Positions 26,098 to 34,071 of a stretch of 64,000 bases of DNA are shown here, in pieces. The DNA is from Xanthobacter dioxanivorans (GTDB taxonomy: Bacteria; Pseudomonadota; Alphaproteobacteria; Rhizobiales; Xanthobacteraceae): assembly GCF_016807805.1 (NCBI RefSeq), contig NZ_CP063362.1, positions 992,001-1,056,000 on the forward strand, read 5' to 3'. A program made the position numbers and the translations under genes. Position 1 is the first letter of the stretch; every line of letters starts with the position of its first letter. A model generated the notes under the pieces. It was not told where the DNA came from. It worked only from the letters and a program-made list of their open reading frames with translations, and did no database searches.

Positions 26098-27402
26098 CTA
26101 GAGCCGGTCGCGCAGGGCGTAATAGCTCAGGCCCGCCACCAGCAGCGGGTACCGCATGAGGGTGCCGCCCGGAAACGGCGGCACCGGCAAGCGCTGGAGC
26201 ACGTCGAAGCGCTCCATCTGGCCGCGCACGGCCTCGGCGAGAATCTTGCCGAACAGCGGCGCCAGCGCGACCCCCTGCCCGCTATAGCCAGCCGAGACCA
26301 GGACATGGTCCGACAGGCGCCGCACGAAGGGCAGGCGCGGCAGGGTGATGGCGAGCACCCCGCCCCAGCCGTAATCGATCCGCACGTCGGCGAGCTGGGG
26401 GAAGATCTTCAGCATGAACGGCCGCACGAAGGCCGGCACATCGGGCTGGAGCGAGCGCCGGTAGCTCTCCCCGCCGCCGAACAGCAGCCGCCCGTCGGCG
26501 CTCAGGCGGAAATAGTTGATGACGAACTTGCTGTCCGCCACCGCCGCGTCATTGGCGATGATCTCCTGCGCCCGCGCGCCGAGGGGCTCGGTGGCGGCGA
26601 TGTAGTTGCAGATGGGCATGACGTGGGCCCCCACCCGCCGGTCCAGCCCGTCCATCAGGCCGTTGCCGCATTCGAGCAGAAAGTCGGCATGGACGGTGCC
26701 GCCGGTGTCGGTGGTCACGCTCACCCCGGAGGGGCCATCCGCGACCTTCGCCACCCGGGTGCCCTCGTGGATCTCCACCCCCGCGGCGCTCGCCGCCGTG
26801 GCAAGGCCGAGGGCGAAGTTGAGCGGGTGGAGATGGCCCGCGCCCCGGTCCAGCGTCCCTCCGTGATAGGCGGGGCTGCCCACCAGCGCCCGCAATTCCT
26901 CGCGGGAGAGGGGCGTCACCTGGTCGTAGCCGTACACCTCGGCAAGGCGCCGGGCATAAGCGTGGCTCTCGGCGACGAAGTGCGGCTTGTGGTCGGCGTG
27001 GATGAGACCGGGCCGGTAGTCGCAGGCGATGGCGTGGCGGGCGATGCGGTCGTGCACCAACGCCTTCGCCTCCTCGGCGAGGTCCCAGAGCTTGCGGGCG
27101 TCATCGAGGCCCACGGCCTTCTCGAGAAAGTCCTGGTCGCGCCTCTGGCCTGAATGAAGCTGGCCGCCATTGCGCCCCGAGGCGCCCGAACCGACCCGGA
27201 CCGCCTCCAGCAACACCACCCGGAAGCCGGCCTCGGCCAGATGCAGCGCCGCCGACAGCCCCGTATAGCCACCGCCCAGCACGCACACGTCCGCCTTCGC
27301 GCCGCCCCTAAGGGGAGCGAAGGCGGGACAGGGAACCGCAGTCGCCGCGTACCAGGAGCGGGCATGGCCGGCGGGATTCAGCGGGGCGGTCACGCGGATC
27401 AT
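26098..27402 (-). CDS. FAD-dependent amine oxidase-like protein (PuuB-like)
   Basis: 434-aa DAO-family flavoenzyme. The FAD Rossmann motif is VCVLGGGYTGLSAALHLAEAGFRVVLLEA, followed by GSGASGRNGGQLHSGQRRDQ, the signature stretch of gamma-glutamylputrescine oxidoreductases (PuuB/OrdL). C-terminal YGWGGVLAIT and VLVSAGYSGQGVALAPLFGK complete the FAD site. It follows a glutamine-synthetase-like gamma-glutamyl ligase gene on the same strand by 70 nt. Together they fit a route where an amine such as putrescine is gamma-glutamylated and then oxidised. The exact amine is inferred only. Confidence 0.88.
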   Translation of the reverse strand: MIRVTAPLNPAGHARSWYAATAVPCPAFAPLRGGAKADVCVLGGGYTGLSAALHLAEAGFRVVLLEAVRVGSGASGRNGGQLHSGQRRDQDFLEKAVGLDDARKLWDLAEEAKALVHDRIARHAIACDYRPGLIHADHKPHFVAESHAYARRLAEVYGYDQVTPLSREELRALVGSPAYHGGTLDRGAGHLHPLNFALGLATAASAAGVEIHEGTRVAKVADGPSGVSVTTDTGGTVHADFLLECGNGLMDGLDRRVGAHVMPICNYIAATEPLGARAQEIIANDAAVADSKFVINYFRLSADGRLLFGGGESYRRSLQPDVPAFVRPFMLKIFPQLADVRIDYGWGGVLAITLPRLPFVRRLSDHVLVSAGYSGQGVALAPLFGKILAEAVRGQMERFDVLQRLPVPPFPGGTLMRYPLLVAGLSYYALRDRL

Positions 27403-27472
27403 TGCGTTCCCCCTTCCTTATCATTGCGCGCGGGCGTGCGGCCCGCGGGATCTGGCCCGAAGCAACGCTCCA

Positions 27473-28876
27473 TCAGACGTTGAGCAGCAGGTACTCCCGT
27501 TCCCAGGGCGAGATGACCCGCATGAAGGTCTCGAACTCGGCCTGCTTGACCGCCGCGTAGGTGGCGACGAAGCGGCGGCCGAGCACCTCGGACAGGGCCT
27601 CGCTCTCCTCGAAGGCCGCCACCGCCTCCAGAAGCCCGCGCGGCAGGTCGAAGTCGAGGTTCTTCGCGTCCCCCTCCAGCGGATCGGTGGCCCGCAGGTT
27701 CTCCATGATGCCGAGATAGCCGCAGGCGAGGGACGCGGCGATGACGAGATAGGGGTTGGCATCGGACGAGGGCACGCGGTTTTCCAGGCGCCTCGCCTCC
27801 GGGGTGGAGGGCGGCACGCGCAGGCCGGCGGTGCGGTTGTCGTAGCCCCACTGGAGATTGATCGGCGCCATCGAATCGCGGGTGAGCCGGCGATAGGAGT
27901 TCACGTAGGGCGCCATGATGCACATCACCGCCGGCATATATTTCTGGTGGCCGGCGATGAAGGAGAAGAATTCCGGCGTGGGATCGCCGTCATCGTCGGA
28001 GAAGATGTTCCGCCCGGTCTCGGCGGAGATCACCGACTGGTGGATGTGCATGGCGCTGCCCGGCTCGTTGGCGATGGGCTTGGCCATGAAGGTGGCGTAG
28101 ATCTTGTGGCCGAGCGCGGCCTCGCGGATGGTGCGCTTGAACAGGAACACCTGGTCGGCCAGGGTCAGCGGGTCGCCGTGGCGCAGGTTGATCTCCATCT
28201 GCGCGGCGCCGTCCTCGTGGATCAGCGTGTCGATCTCGAGCCCCTGGGCCTCGGAATAATCGTAGATGTCCTCGAACAGTGCGTCGAACTCGTTCACCGC
28301 CTGGATCGAATAGGATTGCCGCCCGATCTCCGGCCGGCCGGAACGCCCCACCGGCGGCTTCAGCGGATAGTCGGGGTCGGTGTTGGTCTCGACCAGGTAG
28401 AATTCGATCTCCGGCGCCACCACCGCCTTCCAGCCCTTCTTCTCGTAGAGCGAGATGACGTGCTTGAGCACCTGGCGGGGCGAGACCTCCACCGGACGGC
28501 CGTCGCGATGGAAGGCGTCGTGGATCACCTGGGCGGTCGGGTCCTGCGCCCAGGGCACGGAGCACAGGGTGGAGAGGTCCGGCTCCAGGACCAGGTCGCT
28601 GTCCGCCACCACCGAATCGACGAGCCCCTCATAGTCGGGATACTCGCCCGAAATGGTCTGGAAGAAGACCGAGAGCGGCAGGTTCATCACGGGGGACGAA
28701 AAGAATTTCGAGGCCGGCATGATCTTGCCCCGCGCCACGCCGGCGAGGTCGGGCACCGTGCACTCGATCTCGGTAATTCCCCGGCTGGCCATCCAGGCCT
28801 TGGCCTCGGTCAGGGAGGCGACGCCGCGCGGCGCCGTGATTTCCTTCTTCTGCGCACCCTTGCTGCGTTTCGACAT
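27473..28876 (-). CDS. Glutamine synthetase family gamma-glutamyl ligase (PuuA-like)
   Basis: 467-aa enzyme of the GS superfamily, ATP-dependent ligation of glutamate to an amine. Landmarks are the beta-grasp N-terminus, the Mg-site region VVAPEIEFYLVE, the middle stretch HEDGAAQMEINLRHGDPLTLADQVFLFKRTIRE, and FMAKPIANEPGSAMHIHQSV. The glutamate/ammonium loop NRTAGLRVPPSTPEARRLENRVPSSDANPYL carries the catalytic Arg residues. There is no adenylylation Tyr motif of GlnA. The adjacent FAD oxidase gene supports a PuuA-type polyamine role; ethanolamine or isopropylamine ligases are alternatives. Confidence 0.88.
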   Translation of the reverse strand: MSKRSKGAQKKEITAPRGVASLTEAKAWMASRGITEIECTVPDLAGVARGKIMPASKFFSSPVMNLPLSVFFQTISGEYPDYEGLVDSVVADSDLVLEPDLSTLCSVPWAQDPTAQVIHDAFHRDGRPVEVSPRQVLKHVISLYEKKGWKAVVAPEIEFYLVETNTDPDYPLKPPVGRSGRPEIGRQSYSIQAVNEFDALFEDIYDYSEAQGLEIDTLIHEDGAAQMEINLRHGDPLTLADQVFLFKRTIREAALGHKIYATFMAKPIANEPGSAMHIHQSVISAETGRNIFSDDDGDPTPEFFSFIAGHQKYMPAVMCIMAPYVNSYRRLTRDSMAPINLQWGYDNRTAGLRVPPSTPEARRLENRVPSSDANPYLVIAASLACGYLGIMENLRATDPLEGDAKNLDFDLPRGLLEAVAAFEESEALSEVLGRRFVATYAAVKQAEFETFMRVISPWEREYLLLNV

Positions 28877-29105
28877 GATGTCCTCTCGCGTGAACCGCTC
28901 ACGCAGCCTCAGGGAACACCTGCCTTCGGGGCAGTGTCAACGCGCCCCTGTCAAGGACACGCTCGCGTTTCCTGAAAAGGGGCTCGATCGGCGGGAATGG
29001 GAACAGGGCCTGAACGAATCGCGACCGAATCGCGCGGGCATGCGCGTTCCTGCTTCGCCCCCTACGAGATATGGTGGCATGGGCGGCCGAGGCGCGGATT
29101 CCGCA

Positions 29106-30023
29106 TCAGGGACGCGGCGCGCTCACCGACACCGGATCGGCCTTCGCCTGGGTCTCGAAGCTTTCCGCCTCCAGCACCGCGGTCCCGATCAGGGTGGCGA
29201 CGGACACCTTGAACGGCGCCAAAAGCCGGGTGCCGGCGACGGGCACCAGCCAAACCAGCATATCCTTGTTTTCCATCATGTATTTGACGGTGTAGCGGGT
29301 CGGCCTGTGGCCCGCGACGGGGGCATAGCGCACCGAGCAGACCACGGCGGGCCCGGTATAGCCGTCCGCCTTCACCTTCTCCGTGCGCACATAGGCAAGG
29401 GAGATGTCGTAGCGCTGGCGCCCGTCGAACACCGGGATCGAACGCTCGCAGGCCGCCGACGACAGCAGGTCGGCGGTGCCGGGCACATAGATGAAGGCGC
29501 CGCTCATGGGATCGATGACGTTCTGCAGCACGCCGGGGGTCAGCGGCACCCGGTCGGGCAACGGCTTGAGCGGCGGCTCGACGTCCATCTCCTTCACCGC
29601 ACCCGCGGACATGGCGATGCGCGCGACTTCCGCCTTGCCGTCGGCTTCCGCGTTCATGGCATAGACCCGCGGCACCATCTTGTTGCCGGAGAGGTTGCCC
29701 CGGGCGGCCGCCACGCCCTTGCCGGAGGACACGGCCCGCAATACGCCGGTGACGCGCGCGGAGCCGGAGATCTCGTAGGCGGCGTCCCCCGCCTCCACCA
29801 CGATGGAGCCGCGGCCGAGCTCCACCCCGCCCACGGACAGGGTGTATTTCGCGGTAAGCCGGCCGTCCGCGAGGGCGGGAAGCGGGACGCCGATAATCGC
29901 GGCGCCAAGGATTGCGGTGCCACGGATCGCGGTGCCACGGATCGCGGTGCCACGGATCGCGGTGCCACGGATCGCGGCGGCGAGGCGGCGCGCGTAGACA
30001 GATGGGCGATGCGGCTCGATCAT
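29106..30023 (-). CDS. DUF3108 periplasmic protein with repeat-bearing signal sequence
   Basis: 305-aa secreted protein of DUF3108. Mature part begins about ADGRLTAKYTLSVGGVELGRG. GDAAYEISGSARVTGVLRAVSSGKG, the central ERSIPVFDGRQRYDISLAYV and late YAPVAGHRP match the family pattern; function is unknown. The start at 30023 (MIEPHRPSVYARRLAAAIRG) gives an unusually long leader in which RGTAI is repeated four times before the hydrophobic core AILGAAIIGVPLPALA. This comes from a 15-bp tandem repeat in the DNA. The frame upstream to 30188 is less likely coding. Confidence 0.82.
   Translation of the reverse strand: MIEPHRPSVYARRLAAAIRGTAIRGTAIRGTAIRGTAILGAAIIGVPLPALADGRLTAKYTLSVGGVELGRGSIVVEAGDAAYEISGSARVTGVLRAVSSGKGVAAARGNLSGNKMVPRVYAMNAEADGKAEVARIAMSAGAVKEMDVEPPLKPLPDRVPLTPGVLQNVIDPMSGAFIYVPGTADLLSSAACERSIPVFDGRQRYDISLAYVRTEKVKADGYTGPAVVCSVRYAPVAGHRPTRYTVKYMMENKDMLVWLVPVAGTRLLAPFKVSVATLIGTAVLEAESFETQAKADPVSVSAPRP
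29896..29985. repeat. 15-bp in-frame tandem repeat in a signal peptide
   Basis: Six consecutive 15-base units. The central four (29911-29970) are ATYGCGGTGCCACGG, identical except for one base. The flanking units at 29896 and 29971 are diverged. On the minus strand they encode RGTAI repeats and their degenerate ends in the DUF3108 leader. Confidence 0.9.
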
Positions 30024-30318
30024 GTGATGCGTCCGTAGCCGATGGGGCGGCGGTTGCGGTCGGGTGCGCCGGGCGCACGCATGACTTCCGTTCCCATGCG
30101 CAAGGAAGAGGGCTGAACTGTGGCTCCGGCCTGGCCGGGCGCGCGGGCGAGGAGCATCGGCGACCGCTTGCGAATCCTGAAGGGTCATTGACTTTACGAC
30201 CGTTTGTCACGATCTTTCCAGCCTACCCTGAGAGGCGGGTCACGTTGACGACGGCAGGACCGGCGCCGCGGCCCGTTCGCCCCGCAGGGTCTGTGTCAAT
30301 TTCTGAGGAGCTGAAGCC
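30024..30318. other. Divergent region between DUF3108 gene and infC
   Basis: About 295 bases holding the promoters of both genes and the infC leader. No supported ORF. The candidate infC promoter is listed separately. Confidence 0.5.
30188..30216 (+). promoter_or_regulatory. Candidate infC promoter
   Basis: TTGACT (30188-30193) is followed after 17 bases by GATCTT (30211-30216). A good -35 and a weak -10 give a leader of about 95 nt before infC. Confidence 0.4.
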
Positions 30319-30855
30319 ATTCGCCGCCCCATGAGACCCGTCGCGCCGGAGAAGGATGGACCGCGCGTCAATGAGGAAATCCGCATCCGCGAAGTCCAGC
30401 TGATCGACCAGGATGGACAGAACCGCGGCGTGGTGGCCATTCGCGATGCTCTCGCCCTTGCGCAGGAGGCCGGCCTCGACCTCGTCGAGATCTCGCCGAA
30501 CTCCGCTCCCCCCGTCTGCAAGATTCTCGACTACGGCCGGTTCAAATACCAGAACCAGAAGAAGGCGAGCGAGGCGCGCAAGAAGCAGAAGGTGGTGGAA
30601 GTCAAGGAGATCAAGCTCCGCCCGGGCATCGACATCCACGACTACGAAGTGAAGATGCGTTCCATGCAGCGCTTCTTCGAGGAAGGGGACAAGGTGAAGG
30701 TCACCCTGCGCTTCCGCGGTCGCGAGATGGCGCATCAGGACATCGGCTTCAAGCTGCTCCAGAAGCTGAAGGAGGATGTGGCTACCATCGCGAAGGTGGA
30801 AGCCGAGCCCATGCTGGAAGGCCGGCAGATGATCATGATCCTCTCCCCGAGGTGA
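30319..30855 (+). CDS. infC: Translation initiation factor IF-3
   Basis: 178-aa IF-3, which binds the 30S subunit and checks start-codon pairing. N-terminal domain: [26 protein letters not shown], then [25 protein letters not shown], the family signature. C-terminal domain: [44 protein letters not shown] place the start at an ATT at 30319: AGGAG lies 8 bases upstream of it, whereas the in-frame ATG at 30331 is 20 bases away. Bacterial infC is known for an AUU start used for autoregulation, and here it yields the usual RRPM-type N-terminus. Followed by a strong terminator, so it is monocistronic. Confidence 0.95.
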   Translation: MRRPMRPVAPEKDGPRVNEEIRIREVQLIDQDGQNRGVVAIRDALALAQEAGLDLVEISPNSAPPVCKILDYGRFKYQNQKKASEARKKQKVVEVKEIKLRPGIDIHDYEVKMRSMQRFFEEGDKVKVTLRFRGREMAHQDIGFKLLQKLKEDVATIAKVEAEPMLEGRQMIMILSPR

Positions 30856-30913
30856 GGACGCGTCTGTTCGGGCCCGCAGTTCGCGGTCTCCCGCTCTGAG
30901 ACCTTGAGAGTGT

Positions 30914-30942
30914 GCCGGCCTGCCACGCAGGCCGGCTTTTTT
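30914..30942 (+). terminator. infC terminator
   Basis: GCCGGCCTGC (30914-30923) pairs perfectly with GCAGGCCGGC (30927-30936) around CAC, followed by TTTTTT. Confidence 0.9.
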
Positions 30943-31012
30943 GTCTCGGGCCGGGTGCGATCCCCGGTGCGCAGGCCGGCGGCCTTGTGCCGGCAGGCTT
31001 CGGCGTCGCCGC

Positions 31013-31042
31013 AAAGAAAAGGCCCGGCTTGCCGGCCGGGCC
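31013..31042 (-). terminator. Terminator of the BA14K gene
   Basis: On the minus strand GGCCCGGC pairs with GCCGGGCC (31042-31035 and 31028-31021), followed by TTTTCTTT. Confidence 0.8.
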
Positions 31043-31069
31043 CCTCCGCATGCGTGCAGCCGTCATCCC

Positions 31070-31768
31070 TTACGGGCAGGGATGCTGGAAGCCGTCATAC
31101 CCCGTGTACGTGCCGGTTGCCGGGTTGTAGGACCGGAAACGCTGGATGCAGTAGGCCACCGAGTCACTGTAGACCGGCGTCTCCGCAGCTGCCGCCGCCG
31201 CGCCGAGGGCCACGCCGCTCGCCACGCCGAGCGCGATCCAGGCGCCGGTATTGTTATAATAGCCCCAGCCCCAGCCGGGACGGTACCAGCCCCAACCCGG
31301 GCGCCACGCGCCGGGACCCCACGCGCCCACCGGAGGACGCCACCCCGGGTGACCCCAGCCCGGACCACCAGGACCCCAACCCGGACGGCCAGGACCCCAG
31401 CCGGGGCGGACCGGTCCGGGACGGAAGCCGGGACGGTAGGCATTGGCAACCACAGCACGCCGGGGGCCGACATAGCGCGCCCCGCCCATGTAGCGTGCGC
31501 CGCCCATGTAACGCGCCCCGCCGTAGCGCATGCCACCACCGTAGCGCATGCCGCCCATGCGGGCGCCGCCACGGAATCCGCCGACACGACCGCCGCCGCG
31601 ATAGGCAACGGTGTCGACGGCAGCGATGTCCCGATTGGCCTGCTGGTCTACGAGGCCCAGCCGCAACGCCTGCGCGCCCGCGGGGGCTCCGGAGAACGAA
31701 AGCACGCCGCTTGCCACGGCTATGGCCGCAAGCAGGGCTACCCTCTTCGTTCCGAACATGATGCTCAC
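31070..31768 (-). CDS. BA14K family secreted Gly/Arg/Trp-rich protein
   Basis: 232-aa protein. The signal peptide LLAAIAVASGVLSFSGAPAG ends near GAQA. A low-complexity mature region follows, with repeated RYMGGA and GMRY units and then many RPGWGPG units. A hydrophobic segment IALGVASGVALGAAAAAA comes next, and the C-terminal motif SVAYCIQRFRSYNPATGTYTGYDGFQHPCP (two Cys) is the BA14K signature first described in Brucella. Role is uncertain; some members are immunoreactive or lectin-like. It sits on the opposite strand between infC and rpmI, interrupting the usual infC-rpmI-rplT order. Confidence 0.85.
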   Translation of the reverse strand: MSIMFGTKRVALLAAIAVASGVLSFSGAPAGAQALRLGLVDQQANRDIAAVDTVAYRGGGRVGGFRGGARMGGMRYGGGMRYGGARYMGGARYMGGARYVGPRRAVVANAYRPGFRPGPVRPGWGPGRPGWGPGGPGWGHPGWRPPVGAWGPGAWRPGWGWYRPGWGWGYYNNTGAWIALGVASGVALGAAAAAAETPVYSDSVAYCIQRFRSYNPATGTYTGYDGFQHPCP

Positions 31769-32138
31769 TCCCTCTACGCTGTACAGCCTCGACCGAATTT
31801 GTGTCGTTTGTTTCGCCGGACCTATGTCAAGTTACGGCTACAACGCGGCGAAGTTATTGCCACGGCTCAAATTCGGCGGGCTTCCGTTCAACCCTGCGTG
31901 ACAGTGCGGCACACAAACCTCGCCGCAGTGCAGCGGCAGCCCCAACGGGGCGCCGGCCTTTCCCGCGGCCGACTTGCCGCGGCCGACTTGCCTTTCCATC
32001 CACTCTCCTGTAACGACTGCCGCCTTCGAGCCGGCCGGCGAATAAGGGCTGCCGCGCTGGCTCAGATCGCTCAACAGCAACAAGAGGCTGAGCGTTCCCC
32101 GCCGAAAGGCGTGGCGGACGCATGCCACGGAGAGCCAA
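31769..32138. other. Divergent region upstream of rpmI
   Basis: 370 bases between the BA14K gene and rpmI, expected to carry both promoters and the rpmI-rplT leader. I see a ribosome site GGAGAGCC just before rpmI but no clear regulatory hairpin and no supported gene. Confidence 0.5.
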
Positions 32139-32339
32139 ATGCCCAAGATGAAGACCAAGTCGGGAGCGAAGAAACGCTTCCGTCTCACGGGTACGGGAAA
32201 AGTGATCGCGGCCCAGGCTGGCAAGCGCCATGGCATGATCAAGCGGACCAACAACCAGATCCGCAACCAGCGCGGTACCGCCATCCTGTGCGAGAGCGAC
32301 GGGCGCGTGATCCGCAAGTCGTTCCTGCCGAACGGCTGA
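32139..32339 (+). CDS. rpmI: 50S ribosomal protein L35
   Basis: 66-aa basic ribosomal protein of the large subunit. [20 protein letters not shown] is the canonical L35 start, followed by [18 protein letters not shown] and ending IRKSFLPNG. Full length for the family. A GGAG ribosome site precedes it, and rplT follows after 30 nt in the same operon. Confidence 0.98.
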   Translation: MPKMKTKSGAKKRFRLTGTGKVIAAQAGKRHGMIKRTNNQIRNQRGTAILCESDGRVIRKSFLPNG

Positions 32340-32369
32340 CGCCGCACCGCGATCTGAAGGAGTTTTTCC

Positions 32370-32732
32370 ATGGCCCGCGTGAAACGTGGCGTTACCTCAC
32401 ACGCCAAGCACAAGAAGGTCTTCGAAGCCGCCAAGGGCTTTTACGGCCGTCGCAAGAATACCATCCGCGCTGCGAAGTCGGCCGTCGAACGGTCGATGCA
32501 GTATGCCTACCGCGATCGCAAGGTGAAGAAGCGCAACTTCCGCGCGCTCTGGATCCAGCGTATCAATGCCGGCGTGCGCGCGCTTGATCTCGATTTGACC
32601 TATTCGCGATTTATCGACGGTCTCGGCAAGGCCGGGATCGAGGTCGACCGCAAGGTGCTCTCGGATATCGCCATCCACGAGCCCGACGCGTTCAAGGCCC
32701 TGGTGGAGAAGGCCAAGGCAGCGCTCGCCTGA
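32370..32732 (+). CDS. rplT: 50S ribosomal protein L20
   Basis: 120-aa large-subunit assembly protein. [20 protein letters not shown] is the canonical start; [50 protein letters not shown] is the 23S-binding arm; it ends [13 protein letters not shown]. Ribosome site AAGGAG is seen upstream. The operon ends at the hairpin at 32817. In enterobacteria L20 represses this operon; no comparable leader structure was identified here. Confidence 0.98.
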   Translation: MARVKRGVTSHAKHKKVFEAAKGFYGRRKNTIRAAKSAVERSMQYAYRDRKVKKRNFRALWIQRINAGVRALDLDLTYSRFIDGLGKAGIEVDRKVLSDIAIHEPDAFKALVEKAKAALA

Positions 32733-32816
32733 GTTCTGCCCGAGGTCACGGCAGCGCCTGTCCCAGGACATGCGCTGCGACCCGCGCTTTTCCGTTCCGC
32801 CTTTCCGAGACCTTCA

Positions 32817-32849
32817 AAAGCCCCGTGCGGTGATCCGTCCGGGGCTTTT
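32817..32849. terminator. Terminator of rpmI-rplT
   Basis: AAAAGCCCCG (32817-32826) pairs perfectly with CGGGGCTTTT (32840-32849). It could act in both directions but suits rplT. Confidence 0.85.
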
Positions 32850-32949
32850 GCCATTGGGCGCGCCCCGTCTATAAGCGGCGCGACCTCATGATCGCCCGGC
32901 CGGGTGCGCCCGGTGCCGCGCGGCGATGCCAGATTCTCAGGGATTTCCC

Positions 32950-34059
32950 ATGTCCGACCCGGTGCTGACCAACCCGAGCGCCCTTAAGGTCCTGGAGCAA
33001 GACATCGAGACCGCCGCCCTGCGTGCTCCAGACGAAGCGTCCCTCGAAGAGGTGCGCATCTCGGCCCTCGGCAAGAAGGGCTCGGTCTCCGACCTGCTGA
33101 AGTCGCTGGGCGGCATGAGCCCGGACGAGCGCAAGGTGATGGGCCCGGCCATCAACGGCCTGCGCGACCGGGTGCAGGGCCTCATCGGCCACCGCAGGTC
33201 GGCCCTGAAGCGCGAGGCGCTGGAAGCCCGCCTCGCCACCGAGACGCTGGATGTCACCCTGCCCGTGCGCGAAGCCGCCGCCGAGGCGGGCCGCGTCCAT
33301 CCCATCGCCCAGGTGACCGAGGAACTGACCGCCATCTTCGCCGACATGGGCTTCTCGGTGGCCGAGGGACCGGACATCGAGGACGACTTCCACAATTTCA
33401 CCGCGCTGAACTTCCCGGCCGGCCATCCCGCCCGCGAGATGCACGACACCTTCTTCCTGCCCCCCGGCGCGGACGGGGAGCGCAAGGTGCTGCGCACCCA
33501 CACCTCGCCGGTGCAGGTGCGCACCATGCAGACCAAGACGCCGCCCATCCGCGTCATCTGCCCCGGCCGCACCTATCGCTGCGATTCGGACCAGACCCAC
33601 ACGCCCATGTTCCACCAGGTGGAGGGGCTGGTGATCGACAAGAGCGCGCACCTCGGCCACCTCAAGTGGATTCTCGAAGAATTCTGCAAGTCGTTCTTCG
33701 AAGTGGACGGGGTGAAGATGCGCTTCCGCCCGTCCTTCTTCCCCTTCACCGAGCCGTCCATGGAAGTGGACATCCAGTGCGACCGCTCCCGTCCCGGCGA
33801 GATCCGCTTCGGCGAGGGTTCCGACTGGCTGGAGATCCTCGGCTGCGGCATGGTGCACCCGAACGTGCTGCGCAATTGCGGCATCGACCCGGACGAATAC
33901 CAGGGCTTCGCCTGGGGCATGGGGATCGACCGCATCGCCATGCTCAAATACGGCATGAGCGACCTGCGCGCCTTCTTCGAGGCCGACGTGCGCTGGCTCT
34001 CCCACTACGGCTTCCGCCCGCTGGACTTCCCGACGCTGGCCGGCGGCCTGAGCGCGTAA
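32950..34059 (+). CDS. pheS: Phenylalanine-tRNA ligase alpha subunit
   Basis: 369-aa catalytic subunit of the alpha2-beta2 PheRS. The N-terminal coiled-coil tRNA-binding arm ([22 protein letters not shown]) is followed by the class II core: [41 protein letters not shown]-type motif ([14 protein letters not shown]), [40 protein letters not shown], and motif 3 in [16 protein letters not shown]. The ATG at 32950 has CAGGGA upstream; an in-frame ATG at 32926 lacks one. pheT follows 12 nt later. Confidence 0.98.
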   Translation: MSDPVLTNPSALKVLEQDIETAALRAPDEASLEEVRISALGKKGSVSDLLKSLGGMSPDERKVMGPAINGLRDRVQGLIGHRRSALKREALEARLATETLDVTLPVREAAAEAGRVHPIAQVTEELTAIFADMGFSVAEGPDIEDDFHNFTALNFPAGHPAREMHDTFFLPPGADGERKVLRTHTSPVQVRTMQTKTPPIRVICPGRTYRCDSDQTHTPMFHQVEGLVIDKSAHLGHLKWILEEFCKSFFEVDGVKMRFRPSFFPFTEPSMEVDIQCDRSRPGEIRFGEGSDWLEILGCGMVHPNVLRNCGIDPDEYQGFAWGMGIDRIAMLKYGMSDLRAFFEADVRWLSHYGFRPLDFPTLAGGLSA

Positions 34060-34071
34060 GGAGCAGGACCG

